Shown here: piece after piece, positions 8,189-17,414 of the stretch | How positions within the stretch are numbered: the first letter of the stretch is position 1 | Layout: each line of letters opens with the position of its first letter | NCBI GenBank assembly: GCA_934272785.1 | Contig: CAKQSE010000001.1 | Coordinates: 62,001-126,000 of the forward strand | Direction: 5' to 3' | Source of the DNA: an uncultured Alphaproteobacteria bacterium | GTDB taxonomy: Bacteria; Pseudomonadota; Alphaproteobacteria; Rs-D84 | Length of the DNA stretch: 64,000 bases | The notes under the pieces: model-generated | Databases searched by the model: none | Told to the model about the DNA's origin: nothing | The model's input: only the letters and a program-made list of their open reading frames with translations | Position numbers and translations under genes: made by a program

Positions 8189-8932
8189 ATGACACGATTT
8201 CGCGTAACACTGGAATATGACGGCACAGATCTAATCGGCTGGCAAGAAAATCGCCAGGGCCCATCGGTCCAGTCTGTGTTGCGTGATGCGATTTATGCGT
8301 TTTGTGGTGCGCGTCCTGATGTTGTCGCGGCGGGGCGTACCGATGCCGGTGTGCATGCGATTGCAATGGTGGCGCATTTTGATTTGCCTGGCGATTACAC
8401 CGCAAACACGGTTATGCGTGCGGTGAATTTTTATCTGGTGGGTCGGCCTGTTGTGATTACATCGTGTGACATGGTGGCCGATGATTTTAATGCACGATTT
8501 GATTGCACGGCGCGCCATTATAAATACATTGTTTTGAATCGCAGTGCCGCCCCGGTATTAAATAAAAATCGCGTGTGGTGGGTGCCGCGTGCGCTGGACA
8601 TTGATGCAATGCGCGGTGCCGCGTCACGTCTGGTGGGGCATCACGATTTTACCAGTTTTCGCGCCACCCAGTGCCAGGCCAAAAGTCCGATAAAAACACT
8701 GGATTCATGCAGCGTTACAAAAAACGGCGATGAAATAATTTTTGAATTTTCGGCGCGTTCATTTCTGCATCACCAGGTGCGAAATATGGTTGGGACATTG
8801 GTTGAAATTGGCCTGGGCAAACCATACGACATTGATGAAATATTCGCCGCGCGATCGCGCAGTGCCGCCGGCCCCACCGCCCCGGCGTCGGGATTGTATT
8901 TTATTGCGGCCGACTATGCCACGGACGATTGA
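8189..8932 (+). CDS. truA: tRNA pseudouridine synthase A
   Basis: 247 residues, the usual length. It converts U38-40 in the anticodon stem-loop to pseudouridine. Family motifs are clear: FRVTLEYDGT at the start, AAGRTDAGVHA with the catalytic Asp, FHARF-like DDFNARFDCTARHYKY, and SFLHHQVRNMVGTLVEIG near the C-terminus. It is the last gene of the def-fmt group; its 3' end overlaps the convergent comEC by about 32 bp, so transcription of the two may interfere. Confidence 0.95.
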   Translation: MTRFRVTLEYDGTDLIGWQENRQGPSVQSVLRDAIYAFCGARPDVVAAGRTDAGVHAIAMVAHFDLPGDYTANTVMRAVNFYLVGRPVVITSCDMVADDFNARFDCTARHYKYIVLNRSAAPVLNKNRVWWVPRALDIDAMRGAASRLVGHHDFTSFRATQCQAKSPIKTLDSCSVTKNGDEIIFEFSARSFLHHQVRNMVGTLVEIGLGKPYDIDEIFAARSRSAAGPTAPASGLYFIAADYATDD

Positions 8933-10835
8933 TAGGCACGTATTGAACGCGACCTGATGGATATATCACAAATCCATTGCGCAGTATTTTATGATTACAG
9001 TGTGGCGCATCAATATTAAAATATGACACGATGTATTTCACACTGTCGTCGCGACACAGTTGAACAATATTTTTGGCCAGTGGCACAAATTTCTGGATAT
9101 AAACCAATTTGAATTTTGGTGTGGTAAAGGTATAGACGCCATGGTCGTGCTTTTTACGAATGTTTGGTGTATCTGTTTTGTCGCCACGCAATTGTTTCCA
9201 GGTATCAAATGCAAAGTAATGATTTGACGCGCGCGATTTGTTAAATACCAATTTGCCGTCCTGGACAAAACCGACCAGTTCATGATCATACGTCGCCATA
9301 AATACCGGACGCGGATTGGCAATGGTAACAATAATACCGACCATGGCAATTGCGGCAAACAGCGCACAGTTTATTTTGCGCGTGCGAAATTTTAATAACA
9401 CCAACGCCATAAATGCCAGAATGAATATAACCAGTGCCGCATTTGGAATATGTGGCATACCAACCGTTGCACCGGGTATCGCGACAATTTTGTGCGCGAT
9501 GGCCAATGTCGCATTATAAACATTGTCGGCCCAGTCCAATGGAAACCTCAGTCCAAATGTTGTGGTAACCGTTCCCACAATTACCAGTGGCATAATCGCA
9601 ACCGAAAATATCGGCAACAATACCAGATTCCCAATCAGTCCATATAACGGAAATGAATAAAAGTGCGCAACAACAAACGGTGCCGTAAATATCGTTGCGA
9701 CGACGGATGTCATTGTCGCGGTATAGATAAATTTTAAAATCTTGTTTTCTGGGGTGCGTGGTCGCACCACGCCCCAAAACCATACCAGGCCAAAAATCGC
9801 GGCAAACGATAATTGAAAACCGGCCTGCATTACATAATGCGGATTGATACAGAATATGACCAACATTGCCATACACACATTGCGCAATGAAATTGCGTCA
9901 CGCCCCATTATGATTGCGGTGAACACAAATGACGCCATCAGAAACGCGCGCATTGTCGCAACGTCGCACCCTGATAAAAATAAATAGAATCCCAATCCAA
10001 CCCATGCACATATTGTTGCGGGAATTCGTGCCGGCATGCGACGCGTAACGGGTGCAATCAACCGAAATATGCCAAAGAATATCGCAAACAGCCAACCCGA
10101 TACCAGGGTTACGTGAAATCCGCTGATTGACCAAACGTGGCCGATTCCGACCGCGGTCCATACCGGCCCATCATCACGTGGCACGGCGTTTTTATAGCCC
10201 AGGACCAAACTGTCACTAAGAAACGAATTTGTTTTTGTATGCAGATAATTGCGCAGTTTTGCAATATGTGCGCCGCCGCCAGATGTTATGATTTTAAAAT
10301 CTTTGATATATCCTGTGGCGGTCAGATTATTAAAATATGACCAACGCGCATAATCAAATGCGGTCGGTGCATACGCGGGGCTGGGGCGATACAGATTTAC
10401 GGTTGCCGAAATTGTGTCGCCGATTTCTGGGGTTGCGTTTGTCAGTTGGGTTGATACGCGAATTGTTGCACTGCTTGTGGTAATTTGGTTCGGCGCGGTG
10501 CGAATAAATATGCGCGCCCGGTCGTCGGTATAGTCGATGTTTCGAACGGTGCCGATAACCGTAACATCACGCAGTGGGTGCGCGATTTGTGGCGTCTGGA
10601 ACGTGTGCGTGAACGCCATCGCATACATAAAACCAAACGCAAATGTTGCGCCGCCGCGCAACAATATTGGCGCGCGTCGCCACAATGCAATCGCGCCAAA
10701 AAATATGACAAAAATCCACGGGAAAATTATTCTGGGTTCCACGTTACATGTGAAATACAGTGCGGCACCAAATGCCATCAAAAACGGCACCCATAAAAAT
10801 TTATTATCTGATTGATTTTCCCAGAATTCATGCAT
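8901..10835 (-). CDS. comEC: ComEC/Rec2-family competence membrane protein
   Basis: 644 residues from the ATG at 10835 (MHEFWENQ); an upstream ATG at 10871 would lie before the promoter. An N-terminal DUF4131-like region precedes a soluble part with IGDTISATVNLYRP, and a multi-helix Competence domain carries GIGHVWSISGFHVTLVSG, LSGCDVATMRAFLM and the region around GYKNAVPRD. This family forms the inner-membrane channel for single-stranded DNA uptake. There is no C-terminal metallo-beta-lactamase domain, only a short tail. TTGCAT and TATAAT lie just before the start codon. Confidence 0.9.
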   Translation of the reverse strand: MHEFWENQSDNKFLWVPFLMAFGAALYFTCNVEPRIIFPWIFVIFFGAIALWRRAPILLRGGATFAFGFMYAMAFTHTFQTPQIAHPLRDVTVIGTVRNIDYTDDRARIFIRTAPNQITTSSATIRVSTQLTNATPEIGDTISATVNLYRPSPAYAPTAFDYARWSYFNNLTATGYIKDFKIITSGGGAHIAKLRNYLHTKTNSFLSDSLVLGYKNAVPRDDGPVWTAVGIGHVWSISGFHVTLVSGWLFAIFFGIFRLIAPVTRRMPARIPATICAWVGLGFYLFLSGCDVATMRAFLMASFVFTAIIMGRDAISLRNVCMAMLVIFCINPHYVMQAGFQLSFAAIFGLVWFWGVVRPRTPENKILKFIYTATMTSVVATIFTAPFVVAHFYSFPLYGLIGNLVLLPIFSVAIMPLVIVGTVTTTFGLRFPLDWADNVYNATLAIAHKIVAIPGATVGMPHIPNAALVIFILAFMALVLLKFRTRKINCALFAAIAMVGIIVTIANPRPVFMATYDHELVGFVQDGKLVFNKSRASNHYFAFDTWKQLRGDKTDTPNIRKKHDHGVYTFTTPKFKLVYIQKFVPLAKNIVQLCRDDSVKYIVSYFNIDAPHCNHKILRNGFVIYPSGRVQYVPINRPWHSRPQ

Positions 10836-10841
10836 GTGAAA

Positions 10842-10872
10842 ATTATAGGAATTTATTTCACCCACATGCAAT
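10842..10872 (-). promoter_or_regulatory. comEC promoter, probably leaderless
   Basis: On the minus strand, TTGCAT, an 18-nt spacer and a perfect TATAAT end 6 nt before the start codon at 10835. Transcription would begin on or next to the A of ATG, and there is no Shine-Dalgarno site. Confidence 0.55.
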
Positions 10873-10888
10873 TGAAAAATGCCAAAAT

Positions 10889-11203
10889 TTATTTGCCAAA
10901 TATAAACGACGTATCGGCGGTCAGGCGGATTATTTCGTCCATATTGTCATCGTCCGATGTATGTTGGCGGATGATTTTCCCACACTGTTCACATTTGTGT
11001 GTGATAACAAATCGTGCGCCGTCCGGGGCACATTCAATCGGGCGCATCATTCCGCCACAAATCGCTGCGCGGTCGCCCGGTGCGTTATCCACGTGGCGTG
11101 ACCATAAACACACGGGGCAATGATTTGTATAACCATTGCCCCGAACATGTGCGCCACAGTGGGCGCATGTGAAATCTTCGACTGTCTTGGTAAAGCGTTT
11201 CAT
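10889..11203 (-). CDS. RNHCP-domain zinc-binding protein
   Basis: 104 residues. It matches the RNHCP domain: FTCAHCGAHV, then NHCPVCLWSRHVDNAPGDR and GGMMRPI, followed by a second Cys pair CEQCGKI. The four CxxC pairs suggest bound zinc. The biochemical role of this family is not established. The start overlaps the gapR stop by one base (TAATG), so translation is likely coupled to gapR. Confidence 0.85.
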   Translation of the reverse strand: MKRFTKTVEDFTCAHCGAHVRGNGYTNHCPVCLWSRHVDNAPGDRAAICGGMMRPIECAPDGARFVITHKCEQCGKIIRQHTSDDDNMDEIIRLTADTSFIFGK

Positions 11204-11451
11204 TACAGCCCCAGTGCGCTGCGATACATCTGGGTCAATTCGTCCGCTTCGTCCAATTCATCTGGGTCCAGTTTACGCAGGCGTATCATCTGGCGAATAT
11301 ATTTCGGATCGAACCCGGCGGATTTCGCCTCGCTATAAATTTCTTTGATATCGGCGGCGATGTTCGCGGCATCTTCGTTTAATTTTTCAATGCGTTGAAT
11401 TACGCTAAGTAATTGTTGGTTGTCAATTGCGCCGTGATTTGCGTTTTTCAT
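11203..11451 (-). CDS. gapR: GapR-family (DUF2312) DNA-binding protein
   Basis: 82 residues. The family pattern is plain: IEKLNEDAANIAADIKEIY, then SEAKSAGFDPKYIRQMIRLR and a short acidic C-terminal helix ending TQMYRSALGL. In Caulobacter, GapR is a nucleoid protein that encircles overtwisted AT-rich DNA and helps replication and topoisomerase action. The family is largely alphaproteobacterial, which supports the taxonomic call. A GGGGA site precedes the ATG. It is co-transcribed with the RNHCP gene and divergent from pyk. Confidence 0.9.
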   Translation of the reverse strand: MKNANHGAIDNQQLLSVIQRIEKLNEDAANIAADIKEIYSEAKSAGFDPKYIRQMIRLRKLDPDELDEADELTQMYRSALGL

Positions 11452-11480
11452 GTCCTTTTCCCCTTGTTTATCTGTCCATT

Positions 11481-11496
11481 TTATGATATATCATAA
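11481..11496. promoter_or_regulatory. Perfect 16-bp palindrome between gapR and pyk
   Basis: TTATGATATATCATAA reads the same on both strands and lies in the shared upstream region of two divergent genes. It could be an operator or overlapping -10 elements. Confidence 0.4.
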
Positions 11497-11544
11497 ATCG
11501 TAAAAATCAAGAAAAACGAAACTAAAAAACAAAGCGGAAAAATT

Positions 11545-12915
11545 ATGAATAAATTTACAAAAATCACTGCATCTATTGGCCCAAAGTGCGAGGATTATGA
11601 TACACTGGCCCGTATGGTGCGCGCGGGAATGAACGTATGCCGATTGAATTTCAGCCACGATACTGGCGATGTCCAGGGGGCCAAGATTGATTTAATTCGC
11701 CGTGTGGCGTCTGATTTAAATACACCTGTGGCAATTATGATTGACTTGCAGGGGCCAAAACATCGCATTGGAAATTTTGCGACCGAGGATAAATATCCAC
11801 TGACCATCGGGCAAAAATTCGTATTTGATGATGACCCGACGCCGGGCGACGCAACGCGTGTCCAGTTGCCAGATACCGATGTTATGAAATCGTTAAATCC
11901 GGGCGACAGAATCCTGTTAAACGATGGTAAAATTGAAATGACGGTGGACAGTGTTGCAAACAATAAAATCGTTGCAACGGTTGTTCGTGGGGACGAAATT
12001 TGGTCCCGCCGTGGGTTTAATTTGCCCGATACGGATATCGCGACATCTGTCTTGACGCCCAAGGATCGTGCGGATTTGGAATATGCAATTACGAAAAATC
12101 CGGATTGGGTTGCCATCTCGTTTGTTCAACGGCCCGAAGATGTGGCCGAGGTTCGCGATTTCATCACCGCCCGCACGTCACACCCGATAAAAATCATTGC
12201 CAAGATTGAACGTCCAAACGCGGTTGAACGCATTGCAGAAATTGCCGCCGCCGCCGATGGTATTATGGTTGCGCGTGGTGACCTGGCCGTAGAGGTTCCG
12301 TTTGAACAGGTCCCAGCCATTTCGCGTCACATTATTCGCACGTGCCGTATGTTAAATCGCCCGGTTATTATGGCGACCCAGATGTTGGGCACCATGGTGG
12401 CCAGTGAATTTCCAACCCGTGCCGAAATCAGCGACGTTGCAAATGCGGCGTATCTGCGCACGGATTCAACCATGACATCCGAAGAAACAACAATCGGCAT
12501 CAATCCGGTGAACGTTATTGAAACCATGGCCAAGATTGTAACCTATGCCGACTATGATGCGATTTCGCACCCCAGTGATTGGTTGCGCACAGAAAACGTT
12601 CCTGAAAACGATTGGTCGCGTTCGGTTGCGTCAATGGCGTATCTGAATCACGCATCGGCGATTGTTGTGTTTGCACGTGATACAGATATCGCGACCAAGA
12701 TTTCTTGTCGCAAGCCTGATATTCCAATCATCGCGGTATGCCGTGACGCGGTTGTCGCAAACCAGTTGTGTCTGTCGCGTGGCGTGTTCCCAATTTGCGA
12801 TGACACATTGTTTGGCCAGCGTGATGGATTTAATTCCGCGCGTCGTTTTGGAATTGCGTCCGGGCAATTGGTAATTGTCGATGACGAGAAAATTAGTCTG
12901 CGTTCGATGGATTAA
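11545..12915 (+). CDS. pyk: Pyruvate kinase
   Basis: 456 residues. It makes pyruvate and ATP from phosphoenolpyruvate. Landmarks include TKITASIGPKC, AGMNVCRLNFSH, the domain-B insert, IIAKIERPNAVERI with the catalytic Lys, MVARGDLAVEVP and RPVIMATQML. The region TDSTMTSEETTIG replaces the more common TDAVMLSGETA. Length is near the standard 470-480. A GCGGAAA site sits before the ATG. No other glycolytic gene is in the window. Confidence 0.95.
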   Translation: MNKFTKITASIGPKCEDYDTLARMVRAGMNVCRLNFSHDTGDVQGAKIDLIRRVASDLNTPVAIMIDLQGPKHRIGNFATEDKYPLTIGQKFVFDDDPTPGDATRVQLPDTDVMKSLNPGDRILLNDGKIEMTVDSVANNKIVATVVRGDEIWSRRGFNLPDTDIATSVLTPKDRADLEYAITKNPDWVAISFVQRPEDVAEVRDFITARTSHPIKIIAKIERPNAVERIAEIAAAADGIMVARGDLAVEVPFEQVPAISRHIIRTCRMLNRPVIMATQMLGTMVASEFPTRAEISDVANAAYLRTDSTMTSEETTIGINPVNVIETMAKIVTYADYDAISHPSDWLRTENVPENDWSRSVASMAYLNHASAIVVFARDTDIATKISCRKPDIPIIAVCRDAVVANQLCLSRGVFPICDDTLFGQRDGFNSARRFGIASGQLVIVDDEKISLRSMD

Positions 12916-12989
12916 ATTCAGTGCGCCCCAGGGCGCACTTATTTGTTGACCCGTATGCGCATTTTTTACTAACATTGATATCATCAAAG

Positions 12990-14144
12990 ATGAGAAGGGT
13001 TTTAATCGCATTTTTTATCGGTGTGTTTTTGTCTGGTGGCGCGATGGCGGCACAATATCGTGCGGCCTTGGTCGCCAATATGGACAATGGCCGCGTTTTG
13101 ATAAAAGAAAATTCGGACCAGTTAAATTATCCCGCGTCACTGACCAAAATTATGACGTTGTATTTAACGTTTGACGCATTGGAACATGGTCGGTTGCATT
13201 TGGACGATTACTTGATTGTATCAAATTCGGCCGCGGCCGCATCGCCGGTAAAACTGGGCATTGCCGCCGGCAGCAAGATTAGCGTCGAAGACGCGATAAA
13301 GGCCGTTGCGGTATTGAGTGCGAATGATGTCGCACGCGTCCTGGCCGAAAATTTAAAGGGCGGCAAAGAAGGCAATTTTGCCGATATGATGACGCGCGTT
13401 GCAAATGAAATTGGCCTGACAAATACTAATTTTGAAAATTCATCTGGACTGCCAAATGACGACCATATGTCAACGGCGCGCGATATTGCGTTGCTGTCTA
13501 TGGCGGTGTATAAACACTTTCCGCAATATTGGAAATATTTCGGTATCAGAACGTGGACATATAACGGCAAAACATACACAAACGGAAATCGTCTGTTGGC
13601 GTCATACCCGGGGTGTGACGGTATGAAAACCGGTTTCACGAACAAGTCGCGTTATTCTCTGGTTGCCACGGCAAAGCGTGATGGCACGCATTTGATTGTT
13701 GTCGTCTTGGGGGCGGAAAACAAGGACGTGCGCGCATCTGTCGCGACCCAGTTATTAAATCGCGGTTTTGCAATGTTGGGGACGGATGCCACAACAGTCG
13801 TAAAGAATTCGCCGGTGGCATCGAATGCCGCCCCACAAACAATGTCGGCGGCATACAGTGCGGCAACCGCATCTGCGGCACCAACGTATAACGTCACACC
13901 TGCGCGCACGGTGCCGGCAACGTCGGCGGGAAATGCGGGCGTGCAATTTGGTGCATTTTCGTCCCAGAACGCCGCCGCGACCCAGGTTGCAAATGTGAAA
14001 AATAAACTGGGCGTTACCGCCACGATTGAGCCCACCGCAAATGGCATGTATCGCGTTCGTGCAAACGGTTTGTCGGATGCCACTGCCGCCGATATTCGCA
14101 CGCGCGCGTCGGCAATGGGAATTGACTGTTACGTATTTCATTGA
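12990..14144 (+). CDS. D-alanyl-D-alanine carboxypeptidase with C-terminal SPOR domain
   Basis: 384 residues from ATG at 12990, chosen because it gives a signal peptide (MRRVLIAFFIGVFLSGGAMA). The peptidase S11 motifs are present: SLTK (active Ser), SAND and MKTGFT. After a Ala/Thr-rich linker (about 270-320) comes a SPOR domain (VQFGAFSS to the end), which usually binds denuded septal peptidoglycan. The enzyme trims the terminal D-Ala of peptidoglycan stem peptides in the periplasm. A dacA-type role at the division site is an inference from the SPOR domain. Confidence 0.93.
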   Translation: MRRVLIAFFIGVFLSGGAMAAQYRAALVANMDNGRVLIKENSDQLNYPASLTKIMTLYLTFDALEHGRLHLDDYLIVSNSAAAASPVKLGIAAGSKISVEDAIKAVAVLSANDVARVLAENLKGGKEGNFADMMTRVANEIGLTNTNFENSSGLPNDDHMSTARDIALLSMAVYKHFPQYWKYFGIRTWTYNGKTYTNGNRLLASYPGCDGMKTGFTNKSRYSLVATAKRDGTHLIVVVLGAENKDVRASVATQLLNRGFAMLGTDATTVVKNSPVASNAAPQTMSAAYSAATASAAPTYNVTPARTVPATSAGNAGVQFGAFSSQNAAATQVANVKNKLGVTATIEPTANGMYRVRANGLSDATAADIRTRASAMGIDCYVFH

Positions 14145-14159
14145 TAAGGTGCGTTTGCA

Positions 14160-14759
14160 ATGAATCCACTGATTGAAAAATTGATTAAACAATTTGCGCG
14201 TCTGCCACGTGTTGGTGCCCGCGGGGGCCAGCGTATTGCCCTGGCACTGTTACAGGATAAAACCGGTCGCGCCGAAATGTTGGCGGCGGCAATTCATGAC
14301 GCGGTTGAAAATATTGCGCCGTGCCCGAATTGTGGCGTGCTGACCGACCGGGCGTCGGGGCGGTGTGAATTCTGTCGCAATGCCGCGCGTGCAAATGGCG
14401 CGTTGTGCATCGTGCGTGATTTGTCAGATGTTTGGACATTGGAAAAGTCGGGCGTTTTTCACGGGCGGTATCATATCTTGGGTGGATTGTTGTCTGGGGC
14501 GACCGGCACAACACCCGATGATTTAAATATCGGAACATTGCCCGCCCGCATCGTGGACGAGGGGGTGCACGAAATCATATTCGCATTACCCAACACGGTC
14601 GAGGGGAAAACAACCCAGCATTATGTTATGTCGGTAATCGGCAACCCGGGGAATGTTACATTTTCTGAATTGGCATCTGGGGTGCCATTGGGTGGTGATT
14701 TAGATTACCTGGACGATGGGACGTTATCATTGGCATTTGGGGGACGCAAAACAATATGA
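14160..14759 (+). CDS. recR: Recombination protein RecR
   Basis: 199 residues, the usual size. It contains an N-terminal helix-hairpin-helix (FARLPRVGARGGQRIA), a four-Cys zinc motif (CPNCGVLTDRASGRCEFC), a Toprim domain with CIVRDLSDVWTLEKSG and HILGG, and a C-terminal Walker-like segment ending in GGDLDYLDDGTLSLAF. It acts with RecO/RecF to load RecA at gaps. AAGGTG precedes the ATG. Its stop overlaps the rsmA start by 4 nt, so the two are coupled. Confidence 0.96.
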   Translation: MNPLIEKLIKQFARLPRVGARGGQRIALALLQDKTGRAEMLAAAIHDAVENIAPCPNCGVLTDRASGRCEFCRNAARANGALCIVRDLSDVWTLEKSGVFHGRYHILGGLLSGATGTTPDDLNIGTLPARIVDEGVHEIIFALPNTVEGKTTQHYVMSVIGNPGNVTFSELASGVPLGGDLDYLDDGTLSLAFGGRKTI

Positions 14760-15580
14760 CAGACGCAATAAAATCTTTGCCGCCGGTTGCCGAAATGATG
14801 CGCGCATCGGGGCTGGAGCCCAAAAAGCAATTCGGACAAAATTTCTTGTTTGATTTGAATTTGACGGGACGCATCGCGCGCAGTGTGCCGGACATTGAAC
14901 ACACCGACGTTATGGAAATTGGACCGGGACCGGGCGGTCTGACCCGCGCATTATTGATGGCGGGTGCGCGCCGCGTTATCGCAATTGAAAAAGACCCAAC
15001 AACAAAACCCATTTTAGATAAAATTGCCGCCGCCGCAGATGGTCGTTTGACCGTTATTTATGGTGACGCATTGCGTGTTGATACGCGCGCACTGGATTTA
15101 ACCGAATACGCAATATGCGCAAATTTGCCATATAACGTTGGCACAGAATTATTTACGCGGTGGCTGGTCGCGGTGGCGTCTGGCGCGCCAATAAAATCCA
15201 TGACATTGATGTTCCAGCGCGAGGTGGCGCAACGTATCACCGCGCGCGTGGGCGATGAACAATACGGTCGCCTGGCGGTTTTAACGTCACTGATTGCTGA
15301 TGCCAAGATTTTGTTTGATGTGCCCAATACCGCGTTTGTTCCGCGCCCACGCGTTCAATCGGCGGTCGTATCGGTAATTCCAAATTCGGCCAAGATTCAC
15401 AATATCGGCGACGTGCAAAAATTGGAACAAATCACCGCCAAATTATTTGGCCAGCGTCGCAAGATGATACGTGGAATTATTCCAAACGTTGATTGGGCAA
15501 AATATGGATTGACTGGGACCGAACGCGCCGAAGAATTATCGCCTGAAAAATTTTTACAATTGTCACGCGATTTGATATAA
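14756..15580 (+). CDS. rsmA: 16S rRNA dimethyladenosine transferase
   Basis: 274 residues. It dimethylates two adjacent adenines near the 3' end of 16S rRNA. Motifs: KKQFGQNFLFD at the N-terminus, MEIGPGPGGLTRALL for S-adenosylmethionine binding, and ANLPYNVGTELFTRWL with the NLPY catalytic motif. The C-terminal helical domain is present. It overlaps recR by 4 nt. The promoter for the next gene lies inside its last codons. Confidence 0.96.
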   Translation: MTDAIKSLPPVAEMMRASGLEPKKQFGQNFLFDLNLTGRIARSVPDIEHTDVMEIGPGPGGLTRALLMAGARRVIAIEKDPTTKPILDKIAAAADGRLTVIYGDALRVDTRALDLTEYAICANLPYNVGTELFTRWLVAVASGAPIKSMTLMFQREVAQRITARVGDEQYGRLAVLTSLIADAKILFDVPNTAFVPRPRVQSAVVSVIPNSAKIHNIGDVQKLEQITAKLFGQRRKMIRGIIPNVDWAKYGLTGTERAEELSPEKFLQLSRDLI

Positions 15581-15581
15581 T
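15554..15581 (+). promoter_or_regulatory. Promoter for the KefB-type antiporter gene
   Basis: TTACAA and TATAAT with a 16-nt spacer overlap the end of rsmA, about 40 nt before the next start codon. Confidence 0.55.
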
Positions 15582-15621
15582 ACCTGTGACATAAATCAAT
15601 GGGGGAGAGGGGGACCACACT

Positions 15622-17325
15622 ATGACAGCATCATTGTCAATATTACTGTTTATCACGGTTGTTTTTGCATTGGTTTTTGCACTGCGCCTGGCGCGGATTG
15701 GGGCACTGGTTGCGTTTTTATTGGCGGGTATAATCGCCGGTCCATATGTGTTGAATTTATTCCAATTGACAGATAATTGGTCCACGCTGGGCAATCTGGG
15801 AATAATGTTCCTGTGGTTCATGTTGGGACTGGGGATAAATATGCGTCGCCTGTGGGGATTGCGTCGTGCGATATTTGGTTTTGGCGCGGCCCAGGTTTTA
15901 ATGGTTGTGGCGATGTTGTTCCCGTTGCTGTTTGGGTTGACCGGCTGGTCCATTATGGGATGCGTTATGGTGGCGTTGATGCTGTCAATGTCCAGCACAT
16001 CCGAAGATATGCAATTACTGGCAGACCGTAACCAGATAAACACGGAAATGGGTCGGCAAACATTTTCTATTTTGTTATTCCAAGATTTACTGGCGATTCC
16101 GCTGTTGGCGATGATGCCGGTGCTGGCGGGGAAATCATTTAACTTTGGCGCAATGGCGATTGACGTATTGGTGTGGTCGGTTGTCCTGGTGCTGGGCGTG
16201 GTGGTTATTGGTCGGTTCGTTTTAAACCCACTGATGCGCCAGGTCGCGCGCCTGAAATCCAAAGAGGCATTTTTGCTGGCGATTTTGTTGAATATTGCAC
16301 TGTGGGCGGGCATTGCCGATTGGATTGGTATGCCGGTCGGATTGGGCGCGTTCTTGGCGGGTATGTTGCTGTCTGAAACGATTTATAATCACCAGGTCAA
16401 CGCCGAAATCAGTCCGTATGCGATGTTGTTCCTGGCGTTCTTTTTCATATCATTGGGTATGAGTTTGAATTTATCCGTCCTGGGGCATTATTGGTATATC
16501 GTGCTGGCGGGTGTTATTGGTTTGGTCGCGGCAAAGTTTGTTGCGATATTTATGGTCGCGCGTGTCCGTCGTGTTGGTGTGCCAGATGCGGTGATGATTG
16601 CGCTGGTCCTGTCCCAGGCGGGCGAATTCGGTTTGTTGATGTTACAGACAATGCGCACATCAGGCATTGACGCAATCCCTGCATCGCACCAAGAGGTTCT
16701 GACGGCGATAATCATGCTGTCGATAATGGCGACGCCACTATTGTTGGCGGTGTTTGACCGTCTGCAACGCACCGGGAAATTATTCAGCCCCAGCATTATG
16801 CCATCGCGTCCACGTGCGTCTGATCGTCCGGCGGTTGTGATTTGCGGGTTTGGCCGTGTGGGTCAAATCGTTGCCCAAATGTTACAGGCCCAGAAAATAT
16901 CATACGTTGCGCTGGATATGGATGTAAATACTGTAATGTTGGGACGCGAACACGGATATAACGTTGTCTATGGCAATTCAACAAATGCCGATGTTTTGAC
17001 GGATGTTGGCCTGACCCCGCGCAAGACGCGTGCGGTTGTGGTCGCGTTGGACAATGCGTCAACGGCGCGTGATGCCGTTATCACGGTGCGTGAAATTGCG
17101 CCACGTGTGCGTGTGTTTGCGCGTGCGCGTAACCTGACGGAATCAAAGTTATTGTTAAAAGAGGGGGCGCAAATCGCATTGCCCGAAACAATTGAAAGTT
17201 CGCTGTTCCTGGGCTATGGCGTGTTGGAACACATGGGTGTGTCCCAGGGCGCAATCACCCGAATATTGAACGAATTGCGCGACGATAATTACGCCCGCGT
17301 TGATAACCCAGTGTCGGATAAATAG
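15622..17325 (+). CDS. KefB-type cation:proton antiporter with TrkA-N domain
   Basis: 567 residues. An N-terminal CPA2 membrane domain (about 1-375, with LVAFLLAGIIAGPYV, QDLLAIPLLAMMP and GAFLAGMLLSE) is followed by a cytoplasmic NAD-binding RCK/TrkA-N domain starting with AVVICGFGRVGQIVAQML. These proteins exchange K+ or Na+ for protons and are gated by nucleotides. No KefF/KefG-type ancillary gene is adjacent, so glutathione gating cannot be claimed. The start is ATG at 15622; upstream GGGGGAGAGGGGG gives a strong but long ribosome binding stretch. Confidence 0.92.
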   Translation: MTASLSILLFITVVFALVFALRLARIGALVAFLLAGIIAGPYVLNLFQLTDNWSTLGNLGIMFLWFMLGLGINMRRLWGLRRAIFGFGAAQVLMVVAMLFPLLFGLTGWSIMGCVMVALMLSMSSTSEDMQLLADRNQINTEMGRQTFSILLFQDLLAIPLLAMMPVLAGKSFNFGAMAIDVLVWSVVLVLGVVVIGRFVLNPLMRQVARLKSKEAFLLAILLNIALWAGIADWIGMPVGLGAFLAGMLLSETIYNHQVNAEISPYAMLFLAFFFISLGMSLNLSVLGHYWYIVLAGVIGLVAAKFVAIFMVARVRRVGVPDAVMIALVLSQAGEFGLLMLQTMRTSGIDAIPASHQEVLTAIIMLSIMATPLLLAVFDRLQRTGKLFSPSIMPSRPRASDRPAVVICGFGRVGQIVAQMLQAQKISYVALDMDVNTVMLGREHGYNVVYGNSTNADVLTDVGLTPRKTRAVVVALDNASTARDAVITVREIAPRVRVFARARNLTESKLLLKEGAQIALPETIESSLFLGYGVLEHMGVSQGAITRILNELRDDNYARVDNPVSDK

Positions 17326-17336
17326 CGACCCATAAA

Positions 17337-17366
17337 ACAATGTCCCGGAAACGGGACATTTTATTT
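17337..17366 (+). terminator. Intrinsic terminator after the antiporter gene
   Basis: Hairpin AATGTCCCG/CGGGACATT followed by TTTATTT, 12 nt after the stop codon. Confidence 0.85.
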
Positions 17367-17414
17367 GCATTTGCGTGCGCACATTGGTATATTTCGGCGT
17401 ATAGGGACGGAAAA

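Noticed and set aside
12946..12984. Leaderless promoter for the carboxypeptidase gene
   Set aside because: TATCAT lies 5 nt before the ATG, but the TTGACC box is 27 nt away and alternative -10 positions exist, so the case is too weak.
15477..16313. A 278-codon minus-strand frame across rsmA and the antiporter
   Set aside because: It crosses two well-supported genes, contains no known motif and has no ribosome binding site.
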